Source: Thermoplasmata archaeon (GTDB lineage Archaea > Thermoplasmatota > E2 > JACPAO01 > JAHFTW01). Taken from it: 64,000 bases of DNA. The notes under the pieces were generated by a model that worked only from the letters and a program-made list of their open reading frames with translations, did not search any database and was not told the origin of the DNA. Below are positions 24,080-31,719 of the stretch, piece after piece. The stretch is taken from contig JAHFTW010000003.1 of the NCBI GenBank assembly GCA_023269235.1, positions 100,263-164,262 on the forward strand. The letters run 5' to 3'. The position numbers and the translations under genes are program-made. Positions within the stretch are counted from its first letter, which is position 1. The number at the start of each line of letters is the position of its first letter.

Positions 24080-25636
24080 GTGGCGGGGCACAAGCCGGCA
24101 CTTCTCATCGTTCTGGACGGCTTCTCGTTCGGGGACCCGAAGAATCCGTGCAACGCCTTCGAGCTGGCGAAGACGCCGACGTTCGACAAGCTGCGCGCAA
24201 CCTGCCCTTGGACGTACGTCGAGGCGTCCGGCGTGCGCGTCGGCGTGAAGGATGGGCAGATGGGGAACTCCGAGGTCGGCCATCTCAACATCGGCGCCGG
24301 CCGCGTCGTCTTCCAGGATTCCATGCGCATCCACAACGCGGTGCGCGACGGCACGTTCGGCAACGAGGCCGGAATCCAGGCCGCCTTCGCCCACCTGCGC
24401 CGCACCAAGGGCCGCCTCCACTTCATGGGCCTCCTCGGTCCCGGAGGCGTGCACGCGCACGAGTCGCACTTCGGCGCGGCACTCGCGGCCGCGTCGAAGG
24501 CCGGCGTCAAGGACGTCTGGGTCCACCCCATCGGCGACGGCCGCGACACGCCCCCGCGCTCGGCGCTTGGTTACTTGGCGACGCTTGAGGCGCAGATGGC
24601 GAAGGCCGGCGTCGGCCGCGTCGCCGACTTCGTGGGGCGCTACTATGCGATGGACCGCGACAACCGCTGGGAGCGCATCGAGGCCGCGTACAACCTCTAC
24701 ACGCAAGGCAGAGGGTCGCGAGTCGCAAGCGCCGCCGTCGCCATCGAAGCCGCCTACGCGGCCGGCAAAGGCGACGAGTTCGTCGAGGCCGCCAGCTTCC
24801 ACCCGGAAGGCGCGGTGCGCTCCGGGGATGCGGTCGTCTGGCTCAATTTTCGTCCCGACCGCAGCCGGCAGATCACGCGCGCCTTCATGGACCCGGCCTT
24901 CACGGGGTTCGCCCGCCCCAAGGTCCCTGACGTGGCGTGGGTCTGCATGACGCAGTACGACGCCTCGTTCGCCGCGTGGCCGGGCGTCCACGTCGCCTAT
25001 TTGCCGACGAAGGTGGACGGCACGCTAGCCGAGCACCTGGCCGCATCGGGGCTCACGCAGTTCCACACGGCGGAGACTGAGAAGTACGCGCACGTCACGT
25101 ACTTCTTCAACGGCGGGCGTGAGGCGCCGTGGCCCGGCGAGACGCGCAAGCTCGTGCCCTCGCCCAAGGTCGCGACGTACGATCTCAAGCCTGAGATGTC
25201 CGCCGGGGAGGTCACGGACGAAGTGCTCCAAGCGATGGGCTCGGGCGGCTACGACTTCGTCGTCGTCAACTTCGCCAACCCCGACATGGTCGGCCACACC
25301 GGCAAGCTCGACGCCACCGTCAAAGCCGTGGAGTTCACGGACAACTGCGTGCACCGTTGCGTCGAGGTCGCCACCGAGCTCGGCTTCGTGACCCTCATCA
25401 CGGCGGACCATGGCAACTGCGAGGAAATGTGCAAGGTCGGCCCCGACGGCGGGCGCGGCGAGCCCATCACCAAGCACACGCTGAATCCGGTGCCCCTCCT
25501 CGTCGCCAACGGCCCCAAAGGCCTGCGGCTCGCAGAAGGCGGCGCCCTCGAGAACGTCGCGCCCACGCTCCTCGAGCTCATGGGCCTCCCGAAGCCGGCG
25601 GCGATGACGGCGGCCAGCCTCGTCGTGCGGTCCTGA
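24080..25636 (+). CDS. gpmI: 2,3-bisphosphoglycerate-independent phosphoglycerate mutase
   Basis: Interconverts 3- and 2-phosphoglycerate in glycolysis and gluconeogenesis. Protein of 518 residues, the length of the bacterial/plant iPGM (GpmI) rather than the shorter archaeal ApgM. The phospho-Ser is Ser64 in MGNSEVGH. The metal-binding motifs are LIVLDGF at the N-terminus, HPIGDGRDTPP, and the C-terminal LITADHGNCEEM and KHTLNPVP. The start is GTG, directly after the TATA-like box. A bacterial-type enzyme in an archaeal setting suggests an old transfer. Confidence 0.96.
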   Translation: MAGHKPALLIVLDGFSFGDPKNPCNAFELAKTPTFDKLRATCPWTYVEASGVRVGVKDGQMGNSEVGHLNIGAGRVVFQDSMRIHNAVRDGTFGNEAGIQAAFAHLRRTKGRLHFMGLLGPGGVHAHESHFGAALAAASKAGVKDVWVHPIGDGRDTPPRSALGYLATLEAQMAKAGVGRVADFVGRYYAMDRDNRWERIEAAYNLYTQGRGSRVASAAVAIEAAYAAGKGDEFVEAASFHPEGAVRSGDAVVWLNFRPDRSRQITRAFMDPAFTGFARPKVPDVAWVCMTQYDASFAAWPGVHVAYLPTKVDGTLAEHLAASGLTQFHTAETEKYAHVTYFFNGGREAPWPGETRKLVPSPKVATYDLKPEMSAGEVTDEVLQAMGSGGYDFVVVNFANPDMVGHTGKLDATVKAVEFTDNCVHRCVEVATELGFVTLITADHGNCEEMCKVGPDGGRGEPITKHTLNPVPLLVANGPKGLRLAEGGALENVAPTLLELMGLPKPAAMTAASLVVRS

Positions 25637-25674
25637 GCAAGCACGCTCAAGACCCCCACCCCGGATGGGAGCGC

Positions 25675-27054
25675 ATGCGCCTCCTGTCCGTCCTCATGGT
25701 CGTCCTCCTCGCGGCCCCCGCCGCGGCGCAGACGGTGCCCGCCATCCCGGACCCGTACTTCCCGGCCCCCGCGGAGGTCGCCGTGGAGGCCGCGAAGCTG
25801 GACGGCAGGCCGTTCGAGCTCGACGCCGAAGCGACGCTCGCCGCCCTGACCGCGTTCTCCGGCGCCGTCTCCGGCCAGCGCATCTACGACTGCATCACTG
25901 GCATCACGACGGATTTCACGACGAGCTACCGCCTCATGGGCACCCCGTCGGCGCAACTCTTCGTGCAGAAGTACGCCGGCGTCTTCAAGGACCTCGGCCT
26001 CCCCAGCGCCCTGCAGACGTTCGCCGACGGCGGCCCCGGCGTCCCCGGCGTCGGCGGCGGCCCCGTCGCCACCGGCGGCACCAACATCGTCGGCGCCCTT
26101 GCCGGCAAGGACACGCACAAGTGGGTCGTCGTCGGCGGCCACTACGACACCCAACTGTTGACGCAGGGCGGCGGCGCCTTCGACAACACGAGCGGCATCT
26201 GCACCGTCCTCGAGCTCGCGCGCCAGATGAAGGCCTACGTGGACTCCGGCGGCGTCCTCCAGGCCAGCGTCCTCTTCGTCTGGTACGATGGCGAGGAGTG
26301 GGGCCTGTACGGCTCCGTCGCCTTCGCGCAGGACCAGGCGGTCGCCCGCGCCCTCCTGGGCCTCTCCGCCACGGACAAGGTGGACGTCCTGACGTCGCAG
26401 TCCTACGACATGGTGGGCCTCAACTGGCCCGCCGGCAACAACTGGGTCGGCTTCGGCGACCCCGCGGCGACGCAGAAGACCGCCGTCCTCAACCTCCGGA
26501 CCGCGCCCATCCACAACGGGACCGAGTGGGCCTGCTGGAGCTACGGCTGCTACGAGGAGCTCAAGGTGCGCCCCGATTTCGACGCCCTCCTCGCCAACTT
26601 CACCAACTACCAGTTCCTTGTGCGCGAGGTCGCCTACGACCTCCTGAAGTGCCCGCCCGAGTTCTGCTGGGTGTACGACGACAGTTACGGTCGCAGCGAC
26701 CACATCCCCATCATCGCCACCGGCGTCCCCGGCAACCGCGTCCAGGGCTCGCACGACTTCGAGTACCCGCACTACCACTACCCAAGCGACACGCTCCCGG
26801 CGATGGTCGAGCTCGCCGGATCGCAGGCGGCGCTCGTGCAGGGCTTCGACGCAGAGTCCCGCATCGGCGGAACGGTGGCGTTCTACACGGCCCTCACAGG
26901 CGGCGTCGGCCACTACGGCTACAAGGAGGACCCGAACCTCTTCCCCGTCGCGCTCGGCAAGGGCGACACGGGGACGAGCAAGGGGACGCCGTTGGGCGAA
27001 GTCGCCCTCCTCGGCCTCGCCCTCGCCGGGTTCGCGATCCGCCGCAAGCGCTAA
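25675..27054 (+). CDS. Secreted M28-family metallopeptidase
   Basis: Protein of 459 residues with a signal peptide (MRLLSVLMVVLLAAPAAAQ) and a C-terminal hydrophobic anchor ending in basic residues (LLGLALAGFAIRRKR). The di-zinc site of M28 aminopeptidases is recognisable: His-Asp in GGHYDTQ, Asp in AFDNTSG, Glu-Glu in WYDGEEWG, and a late His in HYHYPSDT. It would trim amino acids from external peptides. A short ATG at 25665 is in a different frame and is not used. Confidence 0.88.
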   Translation: MRLLSVLMVVLLAAPAAAQTVPAIPDPYFPAPAEVAVEAAKLDGRPFELDAEATLAALTAFSGAVSGQRIYDCITGITTDFTTSYRLMGTPSAQLFVQKYAGVFKDLGLPSALQTFADGGPGVPGVGGGPVATGGTNIVGALAGKDTHKWVVVGGHYDTQLLTQGGGAFDNTSGICTVLELARQMKAYVDSGGVLQASVLFVWYDGEEWGLYGSVAFAQDQAVARALLGLSATDKVDVLTSQSYDMVGLNWPAGNNWVGFGDPAATQKTAVLNLRTAPIHNGTEWACWSYGCYEELKVRPDFDALLANFTNYQFLVREVAYDLLKCPPEFCWVYDDSYGRSDHIPIIATGVPGNRVQGSHDFEYPHYHYPSDTLPAMVELAGSQAALVQGFDAESRIGGTVAFYTALTGGVGHYGYKEDPNLFPVALGKGDTGTSKGTPLGEVALLGLALAGFAIRRKR

Positions 27055-27081
27055 GTCGCGCCCAGGCTCGAACGGGCCCCG

Positions 27082-27627
27082 ATGAGCGACCACTCCCTGC
27101 AAGGCAACCTGGGAGCCCCTGTGCGCAAGCAGCAGCTTGCCGCCAGTCGTGAGGCGTCGGGCTACACGAGCACCGACCCGGCGCCGCCGCAGGACCTCGC
27201 CAAGCCCGGCAAACTCTCCGTGCCCGATCTGCGCGTCCGCCTGCTCGACAGAACCCTTCCCATGTTCCAGCGCATGCGCGCCGTCTTCGCTCTGCGCAAC
27301 CGCGGCGGCCCCGCAGCCGTCGAGGCCTTGGCCGCCGCCTTCGCCGACCCGAGCGCCCTCCTGCGCCACGAGCTCGCCTACGTCCTGGGCCAGATGGGCG
27401 ACGCGCACGCCGTCCCGTTCCTGACTGAGGTCCTGGCCAAGCCGCACGAGCACGTCATGGTCCGCCACGAGTGCGCCGAGGCGCTGGGAGCCATCGGGCA
27501 GATGGAGTCGGTGCCCGTCTTGCGGAAGTTCCTCTTGGACCCGAACCCGGAGGTGAGCGAGTCGTGCGAGGTCGCGCTCGACCTCATCGCCTGGGTCAAC
27601 TCCCAGGACCTCGAGTACGCCGCCTGA
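27082..27627 (+). CDS. Half-length deoxyhypusine hydroxylase homologue (HEAT repeats)
   Basis: Protein of 181 residues made of HEAT repeats. From residue 52 it follows one half of deoxyhypusine hydroxylase: FQRMRAVFALRNRGG, then LLRHELAYVLGQM with the first His-Glu pair (96-97), VMVRHECAEALGAIG with the second (129-130), and SESCEVALDL. Eukaryotic DOHH is about 300 residues with two such halves and four His-Glu pairs binding two irons. This protein has two pairs, so a dimer would recreate the site (inference). It may act on aIF5A. The alternative is a related PBS-lyase HEAT scaffold. Confidence 0.82.
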   Translation: MSDHSLQGNLGAPVRKQQLAASREASGYTSTDPAPPQDLAKPGKLSVPDLRVRLLDRTLPMFQRMRAVFALRNRGGPAAVEALAAAFADPSALLRHELAYVLGQMGDAHAVPFLTEVLAKPHEHVMVRHECAEALGAIGQMESVPVLRKFLLDPNPEVSESCEVALDLIAWVNSQDLEYAA

Positions 27628-27672
27628 GCGCACGCCGGCAAGCTTGAAGTGCGGCGACCCCCGTTTCCCGGC

Positions 27673-28050
27673 ATGGCCATGCGGAGCGCGGACCCTTGGA
27701 CGCCGGCGCAAGCGGTCGCCGCCATCGCGTCCCAGGCCATCCTTGGCGACGGTTCGGTGACCGCGGAGGAGCAGGAGACGCTGGTCGAGTGCTTGGGCGA
27801 CTTCTCCGAGCTCTGGCAGGCCGAGTCGCTTGAGGACGCCCTGGACGAGGTCAGCCACCGCATCCGGCGCGACGGCAGCGACGCCGTCTTGGCGCAGGCC
27901 ATCGCCGCAGTGCCCCACCGGTTGCAAGCCCCACTGCTCGCCACGGTCCGCGAGTTGGCGGAGTCCGACGGTGCCCCCAGCGAGGACGAGACCGACCTGC
28001 TCGCCATGCTCAGCGCGGCCTTCGTCGCCCAGCGCAAGAGCGGTCGCTAG
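27673..28050 (+). CDS. TerB-like helical protein
   Basis: Protein of 125 residues, all helical. It contains AVAAIASQAILGDGSVTAEEQETLVECL, the TerB pattern in which an acidic loop after the first helix (GDGSVTAEE) may bind metal, and a second acidic turn, ESDGAPSEDE, in the last third. TerB domains are linked to stress responses and membrane-associated complexes; no other Ter gene is nearby. The ATG at 27673 is preferred over upstream starts for the domain fit. Confidence 0.65.
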   Translation: MAMRSADPWTPAQAVAAIASQAILGDGSVTAEEQETLVECLGDFSELWQAESLEDALDEVSHRIRRDGSDAVLAQAIAAVPHRLQAPLLATVRELAESDGAPSEDETDLLAMLSAAFVAQRKSGR

Positions 28051-28063
28051 CGCGCTATTCGCC

Positions 28064-28070
28064 CTATATA
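28064..28070 (+). promoter_or_regulatory. TATA box of the purine/folate operon
   Basis: CTATATA, a strong archaeal TATA match, about 31 bases before the purH ATG. It is the only clear promoter before the six tightly packed genes that follow. Confidence 0.65.
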
Positions 28071-28097
28071 CTGCCTCCGCGTCGGACGTCCGTAAGT

Positions 28098-29705
28098 ATG
28101 GCCAGCCGCAGCCTCTCCGCCGCGACCGCCCACACCCCGGCCGCACCTGCCAAACCGGAGCGCGCGCTCCTCTCCGTCTCGGACAAGCAGGGCCTCGTGG
28201 AGTTCGCACGGCGTCTCGCCGCGTGCGGCATCGAGCTGGTCTCCACGGGCGGCACCGCGAAGGCCCTGCGCGACGCGGGCCTCGCCGTGCGCGACGTCAG
28301 CGACCTCACAAAGTTCCCTGAGATGATGGAGGGCCGCGTCAAGACGCTCCACCCCAACATCGCGGGCGGCATCCTCGCCAAACGCTCCGACCCCGGCCAC
28401 CGCGCCTCGATGCAGGACCACGGCATCGCGCCCATCGACCTCGTCGTCGTCAACCTCTACCCGTTCGAGGCCACGGCGGCCCTGCCCGGCGTCGCCCTGG
28501 ACGACTTGGTCGAGCAGGTGGACATCGGCGGCCCCAGCCTGATCCGCGCCGCGGCCAAAAACCACCCGGACGTCCTCGTCGTCACCGACGCCAACCAGTA
28601 CGACATGGTGGCGAAGGCCATCGAGAAGGACCAGATTCCGCTCGGCCTCCGGCAGGAGCTCGCCCTGCGCGCGTTCCAGCACACGGCGCGCTACGACGCC
28701 ATCATCGCCCGCGCCCTCAGCAAGCGCTTCGGCCTCACCGACTACCCGGAGCACCTCGCGTTCGCCTACGACCGCATCGAGACGCTACGCTACGGCGAGA
28801 ACTCCCACCAGCGCGCCGCGTTCTACCGCAAGGCGGGCCCGCGCAACGTCAAGGAGCCCAGCATCGTCGGCTCCAAGCAGCTGCACGGCAAGCAGCTCAG
28901 CTACAACAACATCCTCGACGCCGACGTCGCGCTGGAGGCCGTGAAGGAGTTCCCGGAGACGGCGTGCTGCGTCATCGTGAAGCACGCCACCCCGTGCGGC
29001 ATCGCCGCGGCGCCCACCATCCATGCCGCCTACGAGCAGGCCCTAGCCTGCGATCCCTACTCGCCGTTCGGCGGCATCGTCGCCGTGAACCGCCGTCTCG
29101 ACCTTCAGACGGCGGAGGCGCTCGGCGAGCTGTTCTTGGAGATCATCGTCGCGCCGTCGTATGACGCGGATGCCCTCGCGCACCTCCAGAAGAAGAAGAA
29201 CGTCCGCGTCCTCGAGGTGCCCGGCCTCGATCATCCGTACCAGCGCAGCGGCACCCAGATCCGCAGCGTCACCGGCGGCCTCCTCGTGCAGGACCGCGAC
29301 CTCAAGCCGTACGAGCCGAAGGAGTGGAAGACGGTCACGAAGCGCGCCCCCACGGCGGCCGAGCTCGCCTCCATGCTGTTCGCCGCGCGCGTCGTCAAGC
29401 ACGTGCGCTCCAACGGCGTCGTCTTCGTGCAGGGCACGCGCACCGTCGGCATCGGCGGCGGCCAGACCGCGCGCGTGGACAGCACCTTCATTGCCACGCA
29501 CAAGGGCAAGGACCAGATCCAGGGCAGCATCATGGCCTCCGACGCCTTCTTCCCGTTCCGCGACGCCGTGGACGTGGCGGCCCAGCACGGGGTCGCCGCC
29601 ATCGTGCAGCCCGGCGGCTCGATTCGCGACGCCGAGGTCATCGCCGCCGCCGACGAGCACGGCATCGCGATGATGTTCAGCCACCAGCGCAGCTTCCGCC
29701 ACTGA
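28098..29705 (+). CDS. purH: Bifunctional AICAR transformylase/IMP cyclohydrolase
   Basis: Last two steps of purine synthesis: 10-formyl-THF formylates AICAR, then the ring closes to IMP. Protein of 535 residues with both domains. IMP cyclohydrolase domain: LLSVSDKQGLVEFAR, STGGTAKAL, GRVKTLHPNIAGGIL. AICAR transformylase domain: YGENSHQRAAFYR, KHATPCGIA, SNGVVFVQG and a C-terminal QPGGSIRDAEVI. It heads an operon with purN and the folate genes, which would supply its cofactor. Confidence 0.98.
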   Translation: MASRSLSAATAHTPAAPAKPERALLSVSDKQGLVEFARRLAACGIELVSTGGTAKALRDAGLAVRDVSDLTKFPEMMEGRVKTLHPNIAGGILAKRSDPGHRASMQDHGIAPIDLVVVNLYPFEATAALPGVALDDLVEQVDIGGPSLIRAAAKNHPDVLVVTDANQYDMVAKAIEKDQIPLGLRQELALRAFQHTARYDAIIARALSKRFGLTDYPEHLAFAYDRIETLRYGENSHQRAAFYRKAGPRNVKEPSIVGSKQLHGKQLSYNNILDADVALEAVKEFPETACCVIVKHATPCGIAAAPTIHAAYEQALACDPYSPFGGIVAVNRRLDLQTAEALGELFLEIIVAPSYDADALAHLQKKKNVRVLEVPGLDHPYQRSGTQIRSVTGGLLVQDRDLKPYEPKEWKTVTKRAPTAAELASMLFAARVVKHVRSNGVVFVQGTRTVGIGGGQTARVDSTFIATHKGKDQIQGSIMASDAFFPFRDAVDVAAQHGVAAIVQPGGSIRDAEVIAAADEHGIAMMFSHQRSFRH

Positions 29706-29713
29706 GCGCCATC

Positions 29714-30379
29714 ATGCTGCGCGTCGCGGTGCTGGCATCCGGGAACGGCTCCAACCTGCAGGCGCTCCTCGACCGCATGGCGTCCGGCCACGTCCAGGCG
29801 CGCGTCACGCTGGTCCTCTCCGACCGTCCTGACGCCCTCGCCCTCGGGCGCGCGCGCAAGGCGAAGGTTCCTGCGGTCGTCGCCCTGCCGCCGGAGCCGG
29901 AGGAGAAGGGCGCTGCCTACAACCAGCGCCTGCTCGCCATCCTGGCGCAGGAAAATCCGGACCTCGTCGTCCTTGCCGGCTACATGCGCATCGTCGGCAA
30001 GCCGGTCCTCGAACGGTTCGCGGGCCGCATCCTCAACGTCCACCCGAGCCTGCTTCCCGCGTTCAAGGGGCTCCACGCCGTCCAGCAGGCGCTCGCGGCC
30101 AAGGCGACGGAGGCGGGCTGCACGACGCACCTCGTCACCGCCGACCTCGACGGGGGTGCCATCCTGCTCCAGGCCGGTCTCAAGGTCCGTGCGGGCGAGA
30201 CATTGGAGTCCCTCCAGAAACGGGTTCTGGCCCTGGAGCACCTCGTCCTTCCCCGCACGGTCCAGCTGTTCGCGGAAGGCCGCGTCGCCCCCGATGGCCG
30301 CATCGCCGCGGGCCCCTCGTGGACAGGCGAGGCGGGACTGGAGTTCGTCTCCGGCGCGTGGTACTCCGAGGGGTTCTGA
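29714..30379 (+). CDS. purN: Phosphoribosylglycinamide formyltransferase
   Basis: Formylates GAR with 10-formyl-THF, the first folate-dependent step of purine synthesis. Protein of 221 residues. The motifs are VLASGNGSNLQALLD at the phosphate-binding N-terminus, LAGYMRIVGKPVL, and the catalytic NVHPSLLPAFKGLHA (Asn, His), with the essential Asp in VTADLDGGAIL. It follows purH by eight bases and overlaps folC (TGATG). Confidence 0.97.
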   Translation: MLRVAVLASGNGSNLQALLDRMASGHVQARVTLVLSDRPDALALGRARKAKVPAVVALPPEPEEKGAAYNQRLLAILAQENPDLVVLAGYMRIVGKPVLERFAGRILNVHPSLLPAFKGLHAVQQALAAKATEAGCTTHLVTADLDGGAILLQAGLKVRAGETLESLQKRVLALEHLVLPRTVQLFAEGRVAPDGRIAAGPSWTGEAGLEFVSGAWYSEGF

Positions 30380-31719
30380 TGCCCGAGAGGCCGGAGTGGT
30401 CGTACGAGGAGGCGCTTGCTTGGCTCTACGCGCGCCAAGGCCTCGGCATCAAGCTCGGGCTCGGCAAGGTCGAGCGCCTGCTTGGGCGGCTCGGCAACCC
30501 GCACGACGCCTTCCAGAGCATCCACGTCGCGGGCACCAACGGGAAGGGCTCCGTCACGCGTATGCTGGCGGAGGTGCTGCGCCGTGCGGGCCACCGCACC
30601 GGCTGCACGACGAGCCCGCACCTCGTCGCGTTCACGGAGCGCGTCGAGGCGGACGGCAAGCCGATCGCGAAGGCGGACGTCGCGCGGCTCCTCGCCATCA
30701 TCAGGCCCCACGCCGAGGCGCTCGACGCAGAAGGCGATTCCCCGACGTTCTTCGAGGTCGTCACGGTGCTCGCGTTCTGCCACTTCCGCGACCAAGGCGT
30801 CGCGTGGGCGGTCGTGGAGACGGGGATGGGAGGCCGCCTCGACGCCACCAACGTCCTTGCGCCCCGCCTCACCATCATCACCAACGTCGGCCTTGACCAT
30901 CAGAGGTTCCTCGGCGACACGGTCTCCGAGATCGCGTACGAGAAGGCGGGCATCATGAAGCGAGGCGTCCCCTGCGTCACGGCCTGCCGCGGCGACGCCC
31001 TCACCGTCCTCAAGGCGACGAGCCACGCGCTCCAAGTCCCGATGAGCATCGTCGGGTCCGACTACCGCATCGTCTCCGACCCGGACCACCTCGTCCTGCT
31101 GCGCCCGACGGGGGAGTCGCGTTTTGAGGTCGGCCTCGCCGGCGCGCACCAGCGCGAGAACGCGGCCCTCGTCGTCGCCGGCGTCGAGGCGCTGCGCGCC
31201 CAAGGGGCCGCCATTCCTGACGCGGCCCTGCGCGGGGGACTTCGCTATGCGACCAACCCGGGTCGCCTGGAGCGCATCATGGTGGACGCCGCCGCGTGGG
31301 TCCCCGGCGTCGCGCCGCGCCAGGTCGAGGTTCTCGTGGACGGCGCGCACAACGTGGACGGCGCCCGCGCCCTCAGCCGCCACATCGCCGTGACCGCGTG
31401 GTCGGGCCACCACCTCGTCTGCGGGTTCTGCGCCGACAAGGCGTGGCCCGAGCTGGTGGCGGAGTGGACGCCGATGGCCGAACGTGTCTGGGCGGTCCCT
31501 GTCCGGAACCCGCGCAGCCTCGACCCGCAGCGCATCGTCGAGGAGGTCGAGCCGACCGGCCGGCCCGCCGTCGCCGCGGCCGACGCGCGCCACGCCCTGC
31601 GCATGGCCATCGAGGCCGGCGCCGAGCGCGTCCTGGTCGCCGGTTCCCTGTTCCTCGCGGGCGAGGCGCTCGCCGTCCTGCGCGGCGTGGGCCTGGAGGA
31701 GATCCGTGGCGCGCAGTGA
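30379..31719 (+). CDS. folC: Folylpolyglutamate/dihydrofolate synthase
   Basis: ATP-dependent ligase that adds Glu to dihydropteroate and folates. Protein of 446 residues. The P-loop is HVAGTNGKGSVTRML, followed by TTSPHLVAFTER, the metal-binding ETGMGGRLDATN and NVGLDHQRFLGDT, the carbamylated-Lys region EKAGIMK, and the C-terminal domain LVDGAHNVDGARAL. It shares the ATGA overlap with purN and overlaps the pabBA start by 14 bases. Confidence 0.96.
   Translation: MPERPEWSYEEALAWLYARQGLGIKLGLGKVERLLGRLGNPHDAFQSIHVAGTNGKGSVTRMLAEVLRRAGHRTGCTTSPHLVAFTERVEADGKPIAKADVARLLAIIRPHAEALDAEGDSPTFFEVVTVLAFCHFRDQGVAWAVVETGMGGRLDATNVLAPRLTIITNVGLDHQRFLGDTVSEIAYEKAGIMKRGVPCVTACRGDALTVLKATSHALQVPMSIVGSDYRIVSDPDHLVLLRPTGESRFEVGLAGAHQRENAALVVAGVEALRAQGAAIPDAALRGGLRYATNPGRLERIMVDAAAWVPGVAPRQVEVLVDGAHNVDGARALSRHIAVTAWSGHHLVCGFCADKAWPELVAEWTPMAERVWAVPVRNPRSLDPQRIVEEVEPTGRPAVAAADARHALRMAIEAGAERVLVAGSLFLAGEALAVLRGVGLEEIRGAQ

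Noticed and set aside
25249..28209. A 986-codon open frame on the minus strand
   Set aside because: It runs antisense across gpmI, the M28 peptidase, the DOHH-like gene and the TerB-like gene, all of which have clear homology. High GC content leaves few stops in the opposite strand, and its translation is low-complexity Gly/Ala/Arg/Asp-rich text.
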